DNA of 64,000 nt from Bradyrhizobium japonicum USDA 6 (lineage in GTDB: Bacteria > Pseudomonadota > Alphaproteobacteria > Rhizobiales > Xanthobacteraceae), in assembly GCF_000284375.1 (NCBI RefSeq), contig NC_017249.1, forward strand, positions 3,698,001-3,762,000. The letters are read 5' to 3'. Under the pieces are notes generated by a model that saw only the letters and a list, made by a program, of their open reading frames with translations, was not told the DNA's origin and did not search any database. Below are positions 25,693 through 34,022 of this stretch, in pieces. The position numbers and the translations under genes were made by a program. Position 1 is the first letter of the stretch. Every line of letters begins with the position of its first letter.

Positions 25693-28386
25693 ATGTCAAC
25701 CTATCGCTTGAAGAATCTGCTGTCGCCGCGTTCGGTTGCGCTCGTCGGCGCGAGCGCCCGCCCGGTCTCGGTCGGCCGCGCCGTTCTCGAGAACATTCGC
25801 AAAGCCGAGTTCAAGGGGCGGTTCGGCCTCGTCAATCCGCGCCATGCCGAGATCGGCGGCATCGCTGCGGTGGGCAGTCTGGACAGGCTGGACTTCGTGC
25901 CCGAGCTCGTGGTCATCACCGCGCCGGCGCGAGAGGTCCCCGGCATCATTGATCAGGCCGGACGTCGGGGCTCGGCCGGCGCGCTGATCGTCTCGGCGGG
26001 CCTCGGTCACGGACCGGGATCCCTGCACGAGGCCGCGATCGCTGCGGCGCGCAAATACGGCATGCGGCTGATTGGGCCGAACTGCCTCGGCATCATGATG
26101 CCCGGCGTCAGCCTCAATGCCAGCTTTGCCGCTCACATGCCGGGGGCGGGCAACCTCGCGCTGATCTCGCAATCCGGCGCGATCGCGGCCGGAATGGTGG
26201 ATTGGGCTGCGCAGCGCGGCGTCGGGTTCTCCGGCATTGTCACGATCGGCGATCAGATCGACGTCGATATTGCCGATCTGCTCGATCATTTCGCGATGGA
26301 CCACAAGACCCGCGCGATACTGCTTTATATCGAGGCCATCAAGGACGCGCGCAAGTTCATGTCGGCGGCGAGGGCCGCGGCGCGCGTGAAGCCGGTCGTC
26401 GTGGTCAAGTCCGGTCGCATGGTGCAGGGTGCCAAAGCGGCGGCAACCCATACGGGCGCGCTCGCCGGCGCCGACGCCGTCTATGATGCCGCGTTCCGCC
26501 GTGCGGGCGTCCTGCGCGTCTCCGATCTGCGCGAGCTGTTCGATTGCGCCGAGACGCTCGGTCGCGTTGAGCCGCCGGCGGGACAGCGTCTCGCCATCCT
26601 CACCAATGGCGGGGGCATCGGCGTCCTGGCCGTGGATCGGTTGGCGGACCTTGGTGGAATCCCGGCGTCCATCTCGGCTGAGACGCGCAAGAGCCTCGAT
26701 GCAGTTCTGCCGCCGACCTGGTCCGGTGCAAATCCCGTCGACATCGTCGGTGATGCCGATGCATCGCGCTACGCGGCGGCGCTGGAGGTGCTGCTCGCAG
26801 ATCCTGATAATGATGCCGTCCTCGTCCTCAACGTGCAGACTGCGATCGCCCCGGCGGCCGACATCGCCGCGACCGTGACCGAGCTCGTCGGCAAATATCG
26901 CGAGCAGCAGCGTCGATGGGCGAAGCCCGTGCTGGCGGCTTGGGTCGGAGCCGATCAGAACATCATTCAGGCGCTCTCCGGCGCGGGCATTCCGAATTAT
27001 CCGACCGAAGATGATGCGGTGCGCGGCTTCATGCATCTCGTGCGGCATCGCGAGGTCGTGGAGGAGCTGAGCCAGGTTCCTCCCGCGATGCCCGACACGT
27101 TCGTGCCTGACGCCCGGGCTGCCAGGCAGATCGTCGCCGCTGCGATCGCGGACGGTCGCAAATGGCTCGATCCCGTCGAGATCAAGCACCTGCTCGGGGC
27201 CTATGACATCGCGATGGTACCGACCCGTGCTGCTGATGATGTCGAGCAGGCCGTCACCTACGCCAGCGAGATGTTCGCGCAGGGCGTCACAGTCGTGCTG
27301 AAGATCATGTCGCGCGACATCGTCCACAAGTCGGACGTCGGCGGCGTCGTCCTCAATCTGACCACGCCGGAGGCCGTGCGCGCGGCTGCCACCGACATTC
27401 TCGCGCGGGCGAGGAAGCTCCGTCCCGAAGCCCGCATCGAGGGCGTCATCGTGCAGGCGATGGTCGTCAAGGCGAAGGCGCGCGAGCTGATCCTGGGTCT
27501 TGCCGACGATCCCATCTTTGGCACCGTCGTCGTCTTCGGCCGGGGCGGGACGGCGGTCGAGATCATCAACGACAAGGCACTGGCGCTTCCGCCGCTCGAT
27601 CTGCAACTCGCCCGGGACCTGATCGGCCGCACGCGCGTATCACGGCTGCTGAAGGCCTATCGTGACGTACCCGCGGTCGAGCAGGACGCCGTCGCGATGG
27701 TGCTGGTCAAGCTCGCCCAGATGGCCGCTGACATTCCCGAGATCCGGGAGTTCGACATCAACCCACTGCTTGCGGACGAGACCGGCGTGACCGCGGTCGA
27801 CGCCCGCGTCGCGGTGGGGCCGCCGCAGCGCAAATTCGCCGGCTCCGGCCCGGCCAACTTCGCCGTCCGGGCCTATCCGTCGCAGTGGGAGCGCCGCCTG
27901 GCGCTCAAGGACGACTGGCGGATCTTCGTACGGCCCCTGCGTCCGGAGGACGAGCCGACCATCCACGAATTCCTGCGTCACGTCACGGCGCACGACCTCC
28001 GCCTGCGCTTCTTCGCGCCGATGAAGGAGTTCACCCACGAATTCATCGCACGCCTGACCCAGCTCGACTATGCGCGCGCAATGGCCTTCATCGCATTCGA
28101 CGAAGCCACCAACGAGATGGTCGGCGTCGTCCGGCTCCATTCGGACTCGGTCTATGAGAGCGGCGAATATGCGATCCTGCTGCGCTCCGACCTCAAGGGC
28201 AGGGGGCTCGGATGGGCGTTGATGCAGTTGATCATCGACTATGCGAGGTCGGAGGGGCTGAAGACCATCTCGGGTGATGTTCTCAGGGAGAACACCACAA
28301 TGCTTGAGATGTGCCGCCAGCTCGGCTTCGACGTGAAGCCAGATTCAACGGAGCCCGACCTCTGTGACGTCAGGCTCAAGCTCTGA
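25693..28386 (+). CDS. Pat-like bifunctional acyl-CoA synthetase (NDP-forming) / GNAT acetyltransferase
   Basis: A protein of 897 residues, close to the length of Salmonella Pat. The order is a CoA-binding Rossmann domain (from SPRSVALVGASARP), a ligase-CoA domain, an ATP-grasp domain (from about residue 490) and a C-terminal GNAT domain from about residue 735 (RPLRPEDEPTIHEFLRH; acetyl-CoA loop LKGRGLGWAL). His253 in THTGALAGADAVYD aligns with the phospho-histidine of ADP-forming acetyl-CoA synthetases. Likely roles are protein lysine acetylation, acyl-CoA hydrolysis with ATP formation, or both. The ATG at 25693 is where homology starts, although the frame is open from 25600. Confidence 0.88.
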   Translation: MSTYRLKNLLSPRSVALVGASARPVSVGRAVLENIRKAEFKGRFGLVNPRHAEIGGIAAVGSLDRLDFVPELVVITAPAREVPGIIDQAGRRGSAGALIVSAGLGHGPGSLHEAAIAAARKYGMRLIGPNCLGIMMPGVSLNASFAAHMPGAGNLALISQSGAIAAGMVDWAAQRGVGFSGIVTIGDQIDVDIADLLDHFAMDHKTRAILLYIEAIKDARKFMSAARAAARVKPVVVVKSGRMVQGAKAAATHTGALAGADAVYDAAFRRAGVLRVSDLRELFDCAETLGRVEPPAGQRLAILTNGGGIGVLAVDRLADLGGIPASISAETRKSLDAVLPPTWSGANPVDIVGDADASRYAAALEVLLADPDNDAVLVLNVQTAIAPAADIAATVTELVGKYREQQRRWAKPVLAAWVGADQNIIQALSGAGIPNYPTEDDAVRGFMHLVRHREVVEELSQVPPAMPDTFVPDARAARQIVAAAIADGRKWLDPVEIKHLLGAYDIAMVPTRAADDVEQAVTYASEMFAQGVTVVLKIMSRDIVHKSDVGGVVLNLTTPEAVRAAATDILARARKLRPEARIEGVIVQAMVVKAKARELILGLADDPIFGTVVVFGRGGTAVEIINDKALALPPLDLQLARDLIGRTRVSRLLKAYRDVPAVEQDAVAMVLVKLAQMAADIPEIREFDINPLLADETGVTAVDARVAVGPPQRKFAGSGPANFAVRAYPSQWERRLALKDDWRIFVRPLRPEDEPTIHEFLRHVTAHDLRLRFFAPMKEFTHEFIARLTQLDYARAMAFIAFDEATNEMVGVVRLHSDSVYESGEYAILLRSDLKGRGLGWALMQLIIDYARSEGLKTISGDVLRENTTMLEMCRQLGFDVKPDSTEPDLCDVRLKL

Positions 28387-28395
28387 TCGTTCCGA

Positions 28396-28878
28396 TCACG
28401 AGTGCGCTTCGCGCGATGCGCCGGCTTCCGTGGCCGCTTTCCGCAGACTCTTGACGATGATCGCAATCAGCGGCACCAGCACCGGCACAATCGTGGTGAG
28501 CGGATGATGGACCGCGCCTGACACCTGAGCCTGGAGCGCCCGCGCCTCGAGCTGCAAGGCTTCGATGGATGCGCCGTGAATTTCATTGGCGAGCTCGATG
28601 TCGCGGCCGGATGGAGGACGGCCGGCAACGATGAAGAGAACCGCCGCGATGGCGAAATTCACGGCGCCGAGGATGGCAGCCGCCGCAATTGCGCTCCAGA
28701 TCTGGACCAGCGCGAAATAGGCCGACAGCTCCAGCATCAGGAGCCCGAATGCCGCGATCAACGCCGCGAAGGCCCGCAGGCCGAGACCGATCAGTAGATG
28801 GCGCAGCCTGATGTCCGCGATGATCCTGTCGGTGCGCCACAGCACGCGCAGATGTTTGACGACATTTTCCATGTTCAT
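28396..28878 (-). CDS. Phage-holin-family-like membrane protein
   Basis: A 160-residue protein with two adjacent hydrophobic segments (about residues 25-85), a soluble stretch and a further C-terminal hydrophobic segment (TTIVPVLVPLIAIIVKSL). It resembles the putative holin-superfamily (Phage_holin_3_6) proteins that accompany DUF883 genes; there is no prophage here. GAGGAG precedes the ATG. It is directly downstream of the DUF883 gene and convergent with the Pat-like gene ten bases away. Confidence 0.7.
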   Translation of the reverse strand: MNMENVVKHLRVLWRTDRIIADIRLRHLLIGLGLRAFAALIAAFGLLMLELSAYFALVQIWSAIAAAAILGAVNFAIAAVLFIVAGRPPSGRDIELANEIHGASIEALQLEARALQAQVSGAVHHPLTTIVPVLVPLIAIIVKSLRKAATEAGASREAHS

Positions 28879-29154
28879 CTAGTGTCTCCTCAGCATGAAG
28901 CCGACGACCACGCCGAGCGCGAAAGCCGAGGCCAGCGATGTGACCGGGCGTTCCGCAATGAGGCCCTGAAGCTGCTCCTGCTCGTCGCTGACGGTTTCTC
29001 CGAGCTCGGCAAGCGCGGCCTTGATCTGATCGGCCAGAACCTCGGCCCGGTCTCTCGAGCTGTCGAACATCTCTTCGCCTGCGGTGCTCAGCAGACGCGT
29101 GACGTCAACCTTCAGCGCTCGCAGCTCTTCGCTCATCCTGTCGCTGTTGAACAT
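28879..29154 (-). CDS. DUF883 / YqjD-ElaB-like membrane-anchored protein
   Basis: A 91-residue protein. A long amphipathic, coiled-coil-prone helix (SEELRALKVDVTRLLSTAGE onward) is followed by a C-terminal transmembrane helix containing SAFALGVVVGFMLRRH. This is the architecture of YqjD/ElaB proteins, which tether ribosomes to the inner membrane in stationary phase. It lies one base upstream of the holin-like gene and 59 bases from an FNR box. Confidence 0.82.
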   Translation of the reverse strand: MFNSDRMSEELRALKVDVTRLLSTAGEEMFDSSRDRAEVLADQIKAALAELGETVSDEQEQLQGLIAERPVTSLASAFALGVVVGFMLRRH

Positions 29155-29212
29155 GGATTTGAGAACTCCCTTGAAATGGAAGCGAGCCTAAGGCCCGGCG
29201 GCGCGACCGCGC

Positions 29213-29226
29213 TTGATTTGCGTCAA
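29213..29226. promoter_or_regulatory. FNR/FixK box
   Basis: TTGAT-TTGC-GTCAA in the divergent region, 59 bases upstream of the DUF883 start. Confidence 0.72.
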
Positions 29227-29248
29227 GGGCCGGCGCGTGGCCCTGGTG

Positions 29249-29262
29249 TTGAGACAGGTCAA
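29249..29262. promoter_or_regulatory. FNR/FixK box
   Basis: TTGAG-ACAG-GTCAA, 70 bases upstream of the MlaE-like gene. With the 29213 box this gives one site for each divergent promoter. Confidence 0.65.
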
Positions 29263-29331
29263 CCCGGCCGCCACATGCTGGCCTAGAAGTGGCGGCTGAA
29301 TGGGGGCCAATTGTCCCGATGAGGTGGAAGC

Positions 29332-30465
29332 GTGAACGAACCGCTGTTGCTGGCAACGCCCTCCGGCGATGCGCTGAAATTGCGCCCGGAAGGGCCGTGG
29401 ACGGCAGCCAACGTGTCGGCGCTCGAAACGCTGTCCCGATCGGTCGGAGCGGATGTCGATCGATCCAGCGCCGTGACGCTGGACATGTCCGGCGTCAGTG
29501 CGCTTGACACGCTCGGCGCCTGGGTCCTGGAGAAGTTGTCGCGCAGGGCCGCATCATCCGGTAGATCGGCCGAATTCGTCGGCGTTGCCGATCATTTCAG
29601 CGGCCTGATGGATGAGGTGCGTCAGGTCAACCGCCACCCCCCGGCGGTTGCGGCCGCGCCAAACCCGATTCTGCTGAGGCTCGGCGATCTCGGCAAGTCC
29701 ACGGTTGGCGCGCGCGAAGACGTCACGATCTTTCTTCAAATGCTGGGTGCATTGTTCATCGCCGTAATCGGCGTGCTGCGCCGGCCGCGATCGCTGCGGC
29801 TGACCTCGCTGGTCTACCAGCTCTACCGGATTGGCTGGCAGGCGATTCCCATCGTCGTGCTCATCACCTTCCTGATCGGCGCCATCATTGCGCAACAAGG
29901 GTTCTTCCATTTCCGCAGGTTCGGTGCGGAGTCCTACACGGTCGACATGGTCGGCATCCTGGTGCTCCGCGAGCTCGGCGTGCTGATCGTCGCCATCATG
30001 GTCGCGGGACGTTCGGGCAGCGCCTACACCGCCGAGCTCGGCTCGATGAAGATGCGCGAGGAGATCGACGCGCTCTCGACCATGGGACTCGATCCCGTCC
30101 ATGTCCTGATACTGCCGCGAGTAGCAGCCCTCGTCATCGCGCTGCCGATCCTCGCGTTCATTGGGGCGGTTGCGGCGCTCTATGGCGGAGGACTGGTCGC
30201 GCAATTCTACGGCGGCATGGCACCGGCGATCTACATCGCGCGGCTGCATGAGGCCATCTCCGTCACCCATTTCGAGGTCGGCATCCTGAAGGCGCCCTTC
30301 ATGGCGCTGGTGATCGGGATCGTCGCCTGCAGCGAAGGATTGCGCGTGAAGGGCAGCGCGGAATCGCTCGGGCGGCAGACGACCACGTCGGTGGTGAAGT
30401 CGATCTTCCTGGTGATCGTGCTCGATGGCCTGTTCGCGATCTTCTTCGCTTCGATCGGAATGTGA
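29332..30465 (+). CDS. MlaE family lipid ABC permease with N-terminal STAS domain
   Basis: A 377-residue protein. Residues 1 to about 100 resemble a STAS domain (VTLDMSGVSALDTLGAWVLEKL), the module supplied by the separate protein MlaB in E. coli. The remainder is a MlaE permease with about five transmembrane segments and MAGRSGSAYTAELGSMKMREEIDAL, the conserved MlaE coupling region. The start is GTG at 29332 with GAGGTGGAAG upstream. It is first of three overlapping or near-touching genes forming an MCE phospholipid transporter. Confidence 0.9.
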   Translation: MNEPLLLATPSGDALKLRPEGPWTAANVSALETLSRSVGADVDRSSAVTLDMSGVSALDTLGAWVLEKLSRRAASSGRSAEFVGVADHFSGLMDEVRQVNRHPPAVAAAPNPILLRLGDLGKSTVGAREDVTIFLQMLGALFIAVIGVLRRPRSLRLTSLVYQLYRIGWQAIPIVVLITFLIGAIIAQQGFFHFRRFGAESYTVDMVGILVLRELGVLIVAIMVAGRSGSAYTAELGSMKMREEIDALSTMGLDPVHVLILPRVAALVIALPILAFIGAVAALYGGGLVAQFYGGMAPAIYIARLHEAISVTHFEVGILKAPFMALVIGIVACSEGLRVKGSAESLGRQTTTSVVKSIFLVIVLDGLFAIFFASIGM

Positions 30466-31235
30466 CGATGGACGAATCGCAAGAGGTATTGGCGATCCGC
30501 GTTCGCGACCTCGTGGTCGGCTTCGGCCGCCAGACCGTGCTCGACTATCTGTCGCTCGACGTCCGCCGGGGCGAGATCCTCGGGCTCGTCGGAGCGTCCG
30601 GCGGCGGCAAGTCGGTCTTGATGCGCACCATCATCGGCCTCATCCCGCGCCAGGGCGGGAGCATCGAAGTCATGGGACGGCCGATCGGTGGCCGCACCGA
30701 AGGCGCGGCAACGACGTGGGGCATTCTGTTCCAGCAAGGTGCGCTGTTCTCCTCACTGACGGTTCGTCAAAACGTGCAGTTTCCGCTGCGCGAAAATCTC
30801 GTGCTGTCGCAGGAGCTGATGGACGAGATCGCGATCGCCAAGCTCGAGATGGTCGGGTTGCGGGCGCAGGACGCCGACAAATATCCGTCGGAGCTCTCGG
30901 GCGGCATGACCAAGCGCGTGGCGCTGGCCCGCGCACTCGCGCTCGATCCGCCGATCCTGTTCCTGGACGAGCCGACCTCCGGTCTCGACCCGATCGCGGC
31001 GGGCGATTTTGACGCGCTGATCGGGACGCTGCAGAAGACCCTCGGCCTCACCGTGTTCATGGTCACCCATGATCTTGCGAGCCTCACCACGGTCTGCGAC
31101 CGCGTCGCCGCGCTCGCCGACGGCAAGATCGTGGCGATCGGCCCGATGCGCGAATTGCTGCAATCCGAGCATCCCTGGGTGCGCGCCTATTTCCACGGCA
31201 AGCGCTCGCAGATGCTGCAACACGAGATGAGATGA
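30462..31235 (+). CDS. MlaF family lipid ABC transporter ATPase
   Basis: A 257-residue ATPase. Walker A is GASGGGKSVLMRTI, the signature LSGGMTKRVALARALA, Walker B ILFLDEPTSGLDPI, and the H-loop VTHDL. It starts at GTG 30462 in a GTGA overlap with the permease stop; the ATG at 30468 is an alternative. It energises the MCE transporter encoded by its neighbours. Confidence 0.92.
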   Translation: MTMDESQEVLAIRVRDLVVGFGRQTVLDYLSLDVRRGEILGLVGASGGGKSVLMRTIIGLIPRQGGSIEVMGRPIGGRTEGAATTWGILFQQGALFSSLTVRQNVQFPLRENLVLSQELMDEIAIAKLEMVGLRAQDADKYPSELSGGMTKRVALARALALDPPILFLDEPTSGLDPIAAGDFDALIGTLQKTLGLTVFMVTHDLASLTTVCDRVAALADGKIVAIGPMRELLQSEHPWVRAYFHGKRSQMLQHEMR

Positions 31236-31238
31236 GAC

Positions 31239-32342
31239 ATGGAAACCCGCGCTCCCTACGTGCTGATCGGCAGCTTCGTGCTGGCCGCGATCCTCGCGGT
31301 ATTCGGCTTCGTCTATTGGCTGAACAACACGGGCGGCATCGGGCCGCGCGCGAACTATCATGTGCAATTCCAGGGTCCGGTGCCGGGTCTGCTGGTTGGT
31401 GCCGGCGTGCTGTTCAACGGCATCCGGGTCGGCGAGGTGACGCAGATCGGCCTCGCGCCGGATAATCCGCGCTTCGTCAATGCGACGATCTCGGTTGCCT
31501 CGACGACACCCGTGCGTAACGACACCAAGGTCGGGCTCGATTTCCAGGGGCTGACCGGCGTGCCGGTGGTGACGCTGGAGGGCGGCGTGATCGTTGCCAA
31601 GGCCGGCGAGCCCGTGACCCTGATCGCCGAGGCCGGTGCAGGCCAGAGCATGACGCAGGCTGCGCGCGATGCGCTGCGACGGGTCGATACCGTGCTGGAG
31701 GACAATTCCGGTCCACTGAAGGACACCATTGCGAACCTCAAGACATTCTCCGACGGGCTCGCGCGCAACACCGGCAAAATCGACGGTATTCTGGCAGGCC
31801 TGGAAAAGATGACCGGCGGCGGGACGCCGGCCCAGAAGATCACCTACGACCTGCGCACGCCGCAGAATCTTGGGCCGGCCGGCAAGACGCTTACGGCGTC
31901 ACTGGCGATTCCGGAGCCGACCGCGGTTGCGATGCTCCAGACTCAACGGATGCTGTTTGCGCCCAGCGGGGACAATCCGGGTTTTGCGGAATTCCTCTGG
32001 GCCGACAGCATCCCGAAGCTGGTCCAGGCGCGGCTGATCGACAGTTTTGAGAATTACGACATCGCCCACGCGCCCCTGCGCACGGCTGACCTCGGACAGG
32101 CGGACTACCAGCTTCTGATCGACATCAGGCGTTTCCGGATCGCCACGGAGGGCGAGGCCCGGGTCGAGATCGGACTGTCGGCACACATCGTCGACAAGAA
32201 CGGCAAGGTGATCGCGTCGCGCCTCGTCGAGACCAGCGAGAAGCTTGACAAGGTCGAGCCGGCCGCAGCGGTCGCAGCGTTCGACGCAGCCTTCGCTCGC
32301 ATTGCAAAGGAGCTGATCGGCTGGACAGTTCAGGCAGTCTGA
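31239..32342 (+). CDS. MlaD-family MCE protein fused to ABC auxiliary (PqiC/DUF330-like) domain
   Basis: A 367-residue protein. One N-terminal transmembrane helix (VLIGSFVLAAILAVFGFVYW) precedes a single MCE domain (about residues 40-120, PGLLVGAGVLFNGIRVGEV and TGVPVVTLEGG). After a helical stretch (about 135-195), residues from about 205 resemble the ABC-type transport auxiliary lipoprotein component (IPKLVQARLIDSFENY, YQLLIDIRRFRI). The second domain is normally a separate outer-membrane lipoprotein, so here both sit on one chain. It lies three bases after the ATPase gene. Confidence 0.85.
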   Translation: METRAPYVLIGSFVLAAILAVFGFVYWLNNTGGIGPRANYHVQFQGPVPGLLVGAGVLFNGIRVGEVTQIGLAPDNPRFVNATISVASTTPVRNDTKVGLDFQGLTGVPVVTLEGGVIVAKAGEPVTLIAEAGAGQSMTQAARDALRRVDTVLEDNSGPLKDTIANLKTFSDGLARNTGKIDGILAGLEKMTGGGTPAQKITYDLRTPQNLGPAGKTLTASLAIPEPTAVAMLQTQRMLFAPSGDNPGFAEFLWADSIPKLVQARLIDSFENYDIAHAPLRTADLGQADYQLLIDIRRFRIATEGEARVEIGLSAHIVDKNGKVIASRLVETSEKLDKVEPAAAVAAFDAAFARIAKELIGWTVQAV

Positions 32343-32348
32343 CGGCCT

Positions 32349-32666
32349 CTATTCCAGTGTCTTCAGGTAGGACAGGAGATCGTGGATCTGGTCTGGACTG
32401 AGCTCGAAGGCCGGCATGTTGGTGTGGCCGGTCGAAATACCTTCGGCCAGCGCTTCCTCGAGGGCCTCGATCGGATAGCGGTTGTGCAGCGTGCGCAACG
32501 GCGGCGCTATCCTGAGCGGGCTTTTCGAGACCCGATCGATCGCATGGCAGCGCGCACAACTGGCCCGTGCAAATGCCTTGCCGCGCTGTTCTGCGGTCGG
32601 AGCCGCCAGCACAGGCGTGATCAGAAACAGCCCAATCAGGCCGTGGCGCAACGCAGTTTGCAGCAT
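32349..32666 (-). CDS. Small secreted c-type cytochrome
   Basis: A 105-residue protein with a signal peptide (MLQTALRHGLIGLFLITPVLA). It has one haem-binding CARCH motif and a C-terminal methionine ligand candidate in TNMPAF, followed by DLLSYLKTLE, as in class I cytochromes. It should act as a periplasmic electron carrier. The ATG at 32666 starts at the signal peptide; the frame is open further upstream. It is divergent from the FNR-type regulator over an FNR box and convergent with the MCE gene. Confidence 0.9.
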   Translation of the reverse strand: MLQTALRHGLIGLFLITPVLAAPTAEQRGKAFARASCARCHAIDRVSKSPLRIAPPLRTLHNRYPIEALEEALAEGISTGHTNMPAFELSPDQIHDLLSYLKTLE

Positions 32667-32722
32667 GGAAGGTGATCCCGTCGAACTCTGGAAGCAGAAT
32701 ATGGCGGGGACGTCTGTCAAAA

Positions 32723-32736
32723 TTGATCTGGGTCAA
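32723..32736. promoter_or_regulatory. FNR/FixK box
   Basis: TTGAT-CTGG-GTCAA, 57 bases upstream of the cytochrome gene and 82 bases upstream of the FNR-type regulator, so it could serve both, including autoregulation. Confidence 0.72.
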
Positions 32737-32817
32737 CTGCCTTTGGCGCAGTGCAGTAAAATGCAGCCGTGCGGTGGACTCGGCCTGACGCGGAGCAGCC
32801 GGCGCTTGGAGCGGTGG

Positions 32818-33531
32818 ATGAAGGCTTCCGTGGTGACGATCGAGCCGAACGGGCATTTCTGTAGCGATTGTGCGGTCCGCGACTTCGCGGTGTGCTCGTC
32901 GCTGGACCCGGCCGAGCTCAGGGAATTCGAGCATCTGGGGCGCCGCGTCCATTTTGACGGGGGCGAGACCGTGTTCTCCGAGGAGGACATCGCGACCTCG
33001 TTCTACAACGTCCTCGAAGGCGTCATGCGGCTCTACAAGCTGCTGCCCGACGGAAGGCGGCAGATCGTGGGATTTGCTTTGCCCGGCGATTTCCTGGGGA
33101 TGAATATTTCCGGCCGGCACAATTTTTCGGCCGATGCGATCAGCGGCGTCACCGTGTGCCAGTTCGCGAAGGCCCCTTTTGGCCGTTTCATCGAAGACCG
33201 GCCGCACCTGCTCAGGCGGATCAACGAGCTGGCTATTCGCGAGTTGAGCCAGGCGCGCGACCACATGGTCTTGCTCGGCCGCCGCTCGGCGGACGAGAAA
33301 GTCGCGACGTTTCTGCTCACCTGGCGCGAGCGGCTATTTTCGCTGAAGGGGGCGTCGGACACGGTTCAGCTGCCGATGAGTCGTCAGGACATCGCCGACT
33401 ACCTCGGCCTGACCATTGAAACCGTCAGTCGCACCTTCACCAAGCTGGAGCGACATGGGGTGATCGAGATCGTTCAAGGCGGCATCAGTCTGCTCGATCC
33501 GGCGAAGGTCGAGGCCTTGGCTGCGGCCTGA
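32818..33531 (+). CDS. FNR/FixK-type regulator with Fe-S cysteines (FnrN/AadR-like)
   Basis: A 237-residue Crp/Fnr protein. Cys15, Cys18 and Cys26 (FCSDCAVRDFAVC) plus Cys114 match the four [4Fe-4S] ligands of oxygen-sensing FNR/FnrN proteins. The cNMP-fold beta-barrel follows, then a helix-turn-helix with ETVSRTFTKL. The E-x-x-S-R recognition pattern is the one that reads TTGAT-N4-ATCAA. The ATG at 32818 with GGAG upstream is chosen although the frame is open from 32482. It is the likely regulator of the boxes in this island. Confidence 0.9.
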   Translation: MKASVVTIEPNGHFCSDCAVRDFAVCSSLDPAELREFEHLGRRVHFDGGETVFSEEDIATSFYNVLEGVMRLYKLLPDGRRQIVGFALPGDFLGMNISGRHNFSADAISGVTVCQFAKAPFGRFIEDRPHLLRRINELAIRELSQARDHMVLLGRRSADEKVATFLLTWRERLFSLKGASDTVQLPMSRQDIADYLGLTIETVSRTFTKLERHGVIEIVQGGISLLDPAKVEALAAA

Positions 33532-33548
33532 TTCGGCGATCGCCAATT

Positions 33549-33562
33549 TTGATCCCAATCAA
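33549..33562. promoter_or_regulatory. FNR/FixK box (consensus)
   Basis: TTGAT-CCCA-ATCAA, an exact match to the E. coli FNR consensus arms, 52 bases upstream of the small membrane protein gene at 33615. Confidence 0.72.
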
Positions 33563-33614
33563 TGACGGCGGTCGCGCGCCGCCAATAATGCCCCAAATAG
33601 CAGGGGAGGGCATC

Positions 33615-33740
33615 ATGCCGACTGACGCACTGCTGGTGACGATCGCTGTCGTAGTCGTTTTTGTCACATTCGCCGGGGCTTTGGCATGGGCAGACCGGCA
33701 AACCAGCGCAGGTCGGCCTGATTCGGACGCTAGGCACTGA
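33615..33740 (+). CDS. Small single-span membrane protein
   Basis: A 41-residue product consisting of a short N-terminus, one hydrophobic helix (LLVTIAVVVVFVTFAGALAW) and a polar tail (ADRQTSAGRPDSDARH). GGGGAGGG lies eight bases before the ATG and a consensus FNR box lies upstream, which makes translation and low-oxygen induction plausible. The function is unknown. It is too short for many gene callers. Confidence 0.6.
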   Translation: MPTDALLVTIAVVVVFVTFAGALAWADRQTSAGRPDSDARH

Positions 33741-34022
33741 CGGTCCTGAGATCACAATCGCGTTTTACCGTGCTTGCCGCGGAGGCGTCCACGGCCAGCT
33801 CGTGGCTGTTCGGCAGCGCCTCAACGCAATGGTGCGGGCGATAGCTGCAACTCTGCATCGACCGGGACACGTTGGCTCATCCCCCGGATGCCGCCTTGGC
33901 GCCCGATCGCGGCATTTTCGCCGTATTTGGCTCAAACCGTGCACATGCTTTCCGGTTGAAAAGCCTGCTAACGTTGACTACGCAGGAACTCCAGTGCCTC
34001 GCAGTCTTAGGAGCCCAGCGGC

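Noticed and set aside
28396..28878. Prophage remnant, because of the holin-like protein
   Set aside because: No phage structural, lysis or integrase genes are nearby; such proteins are chromosomally encoded with DUF883 genes.
33741..34022. Search for a gene or FNR box before the second Crp-type regulator
   Set aside because: Only TTGACTACGCAGGAA-like partial matches; no box and no supported frame.
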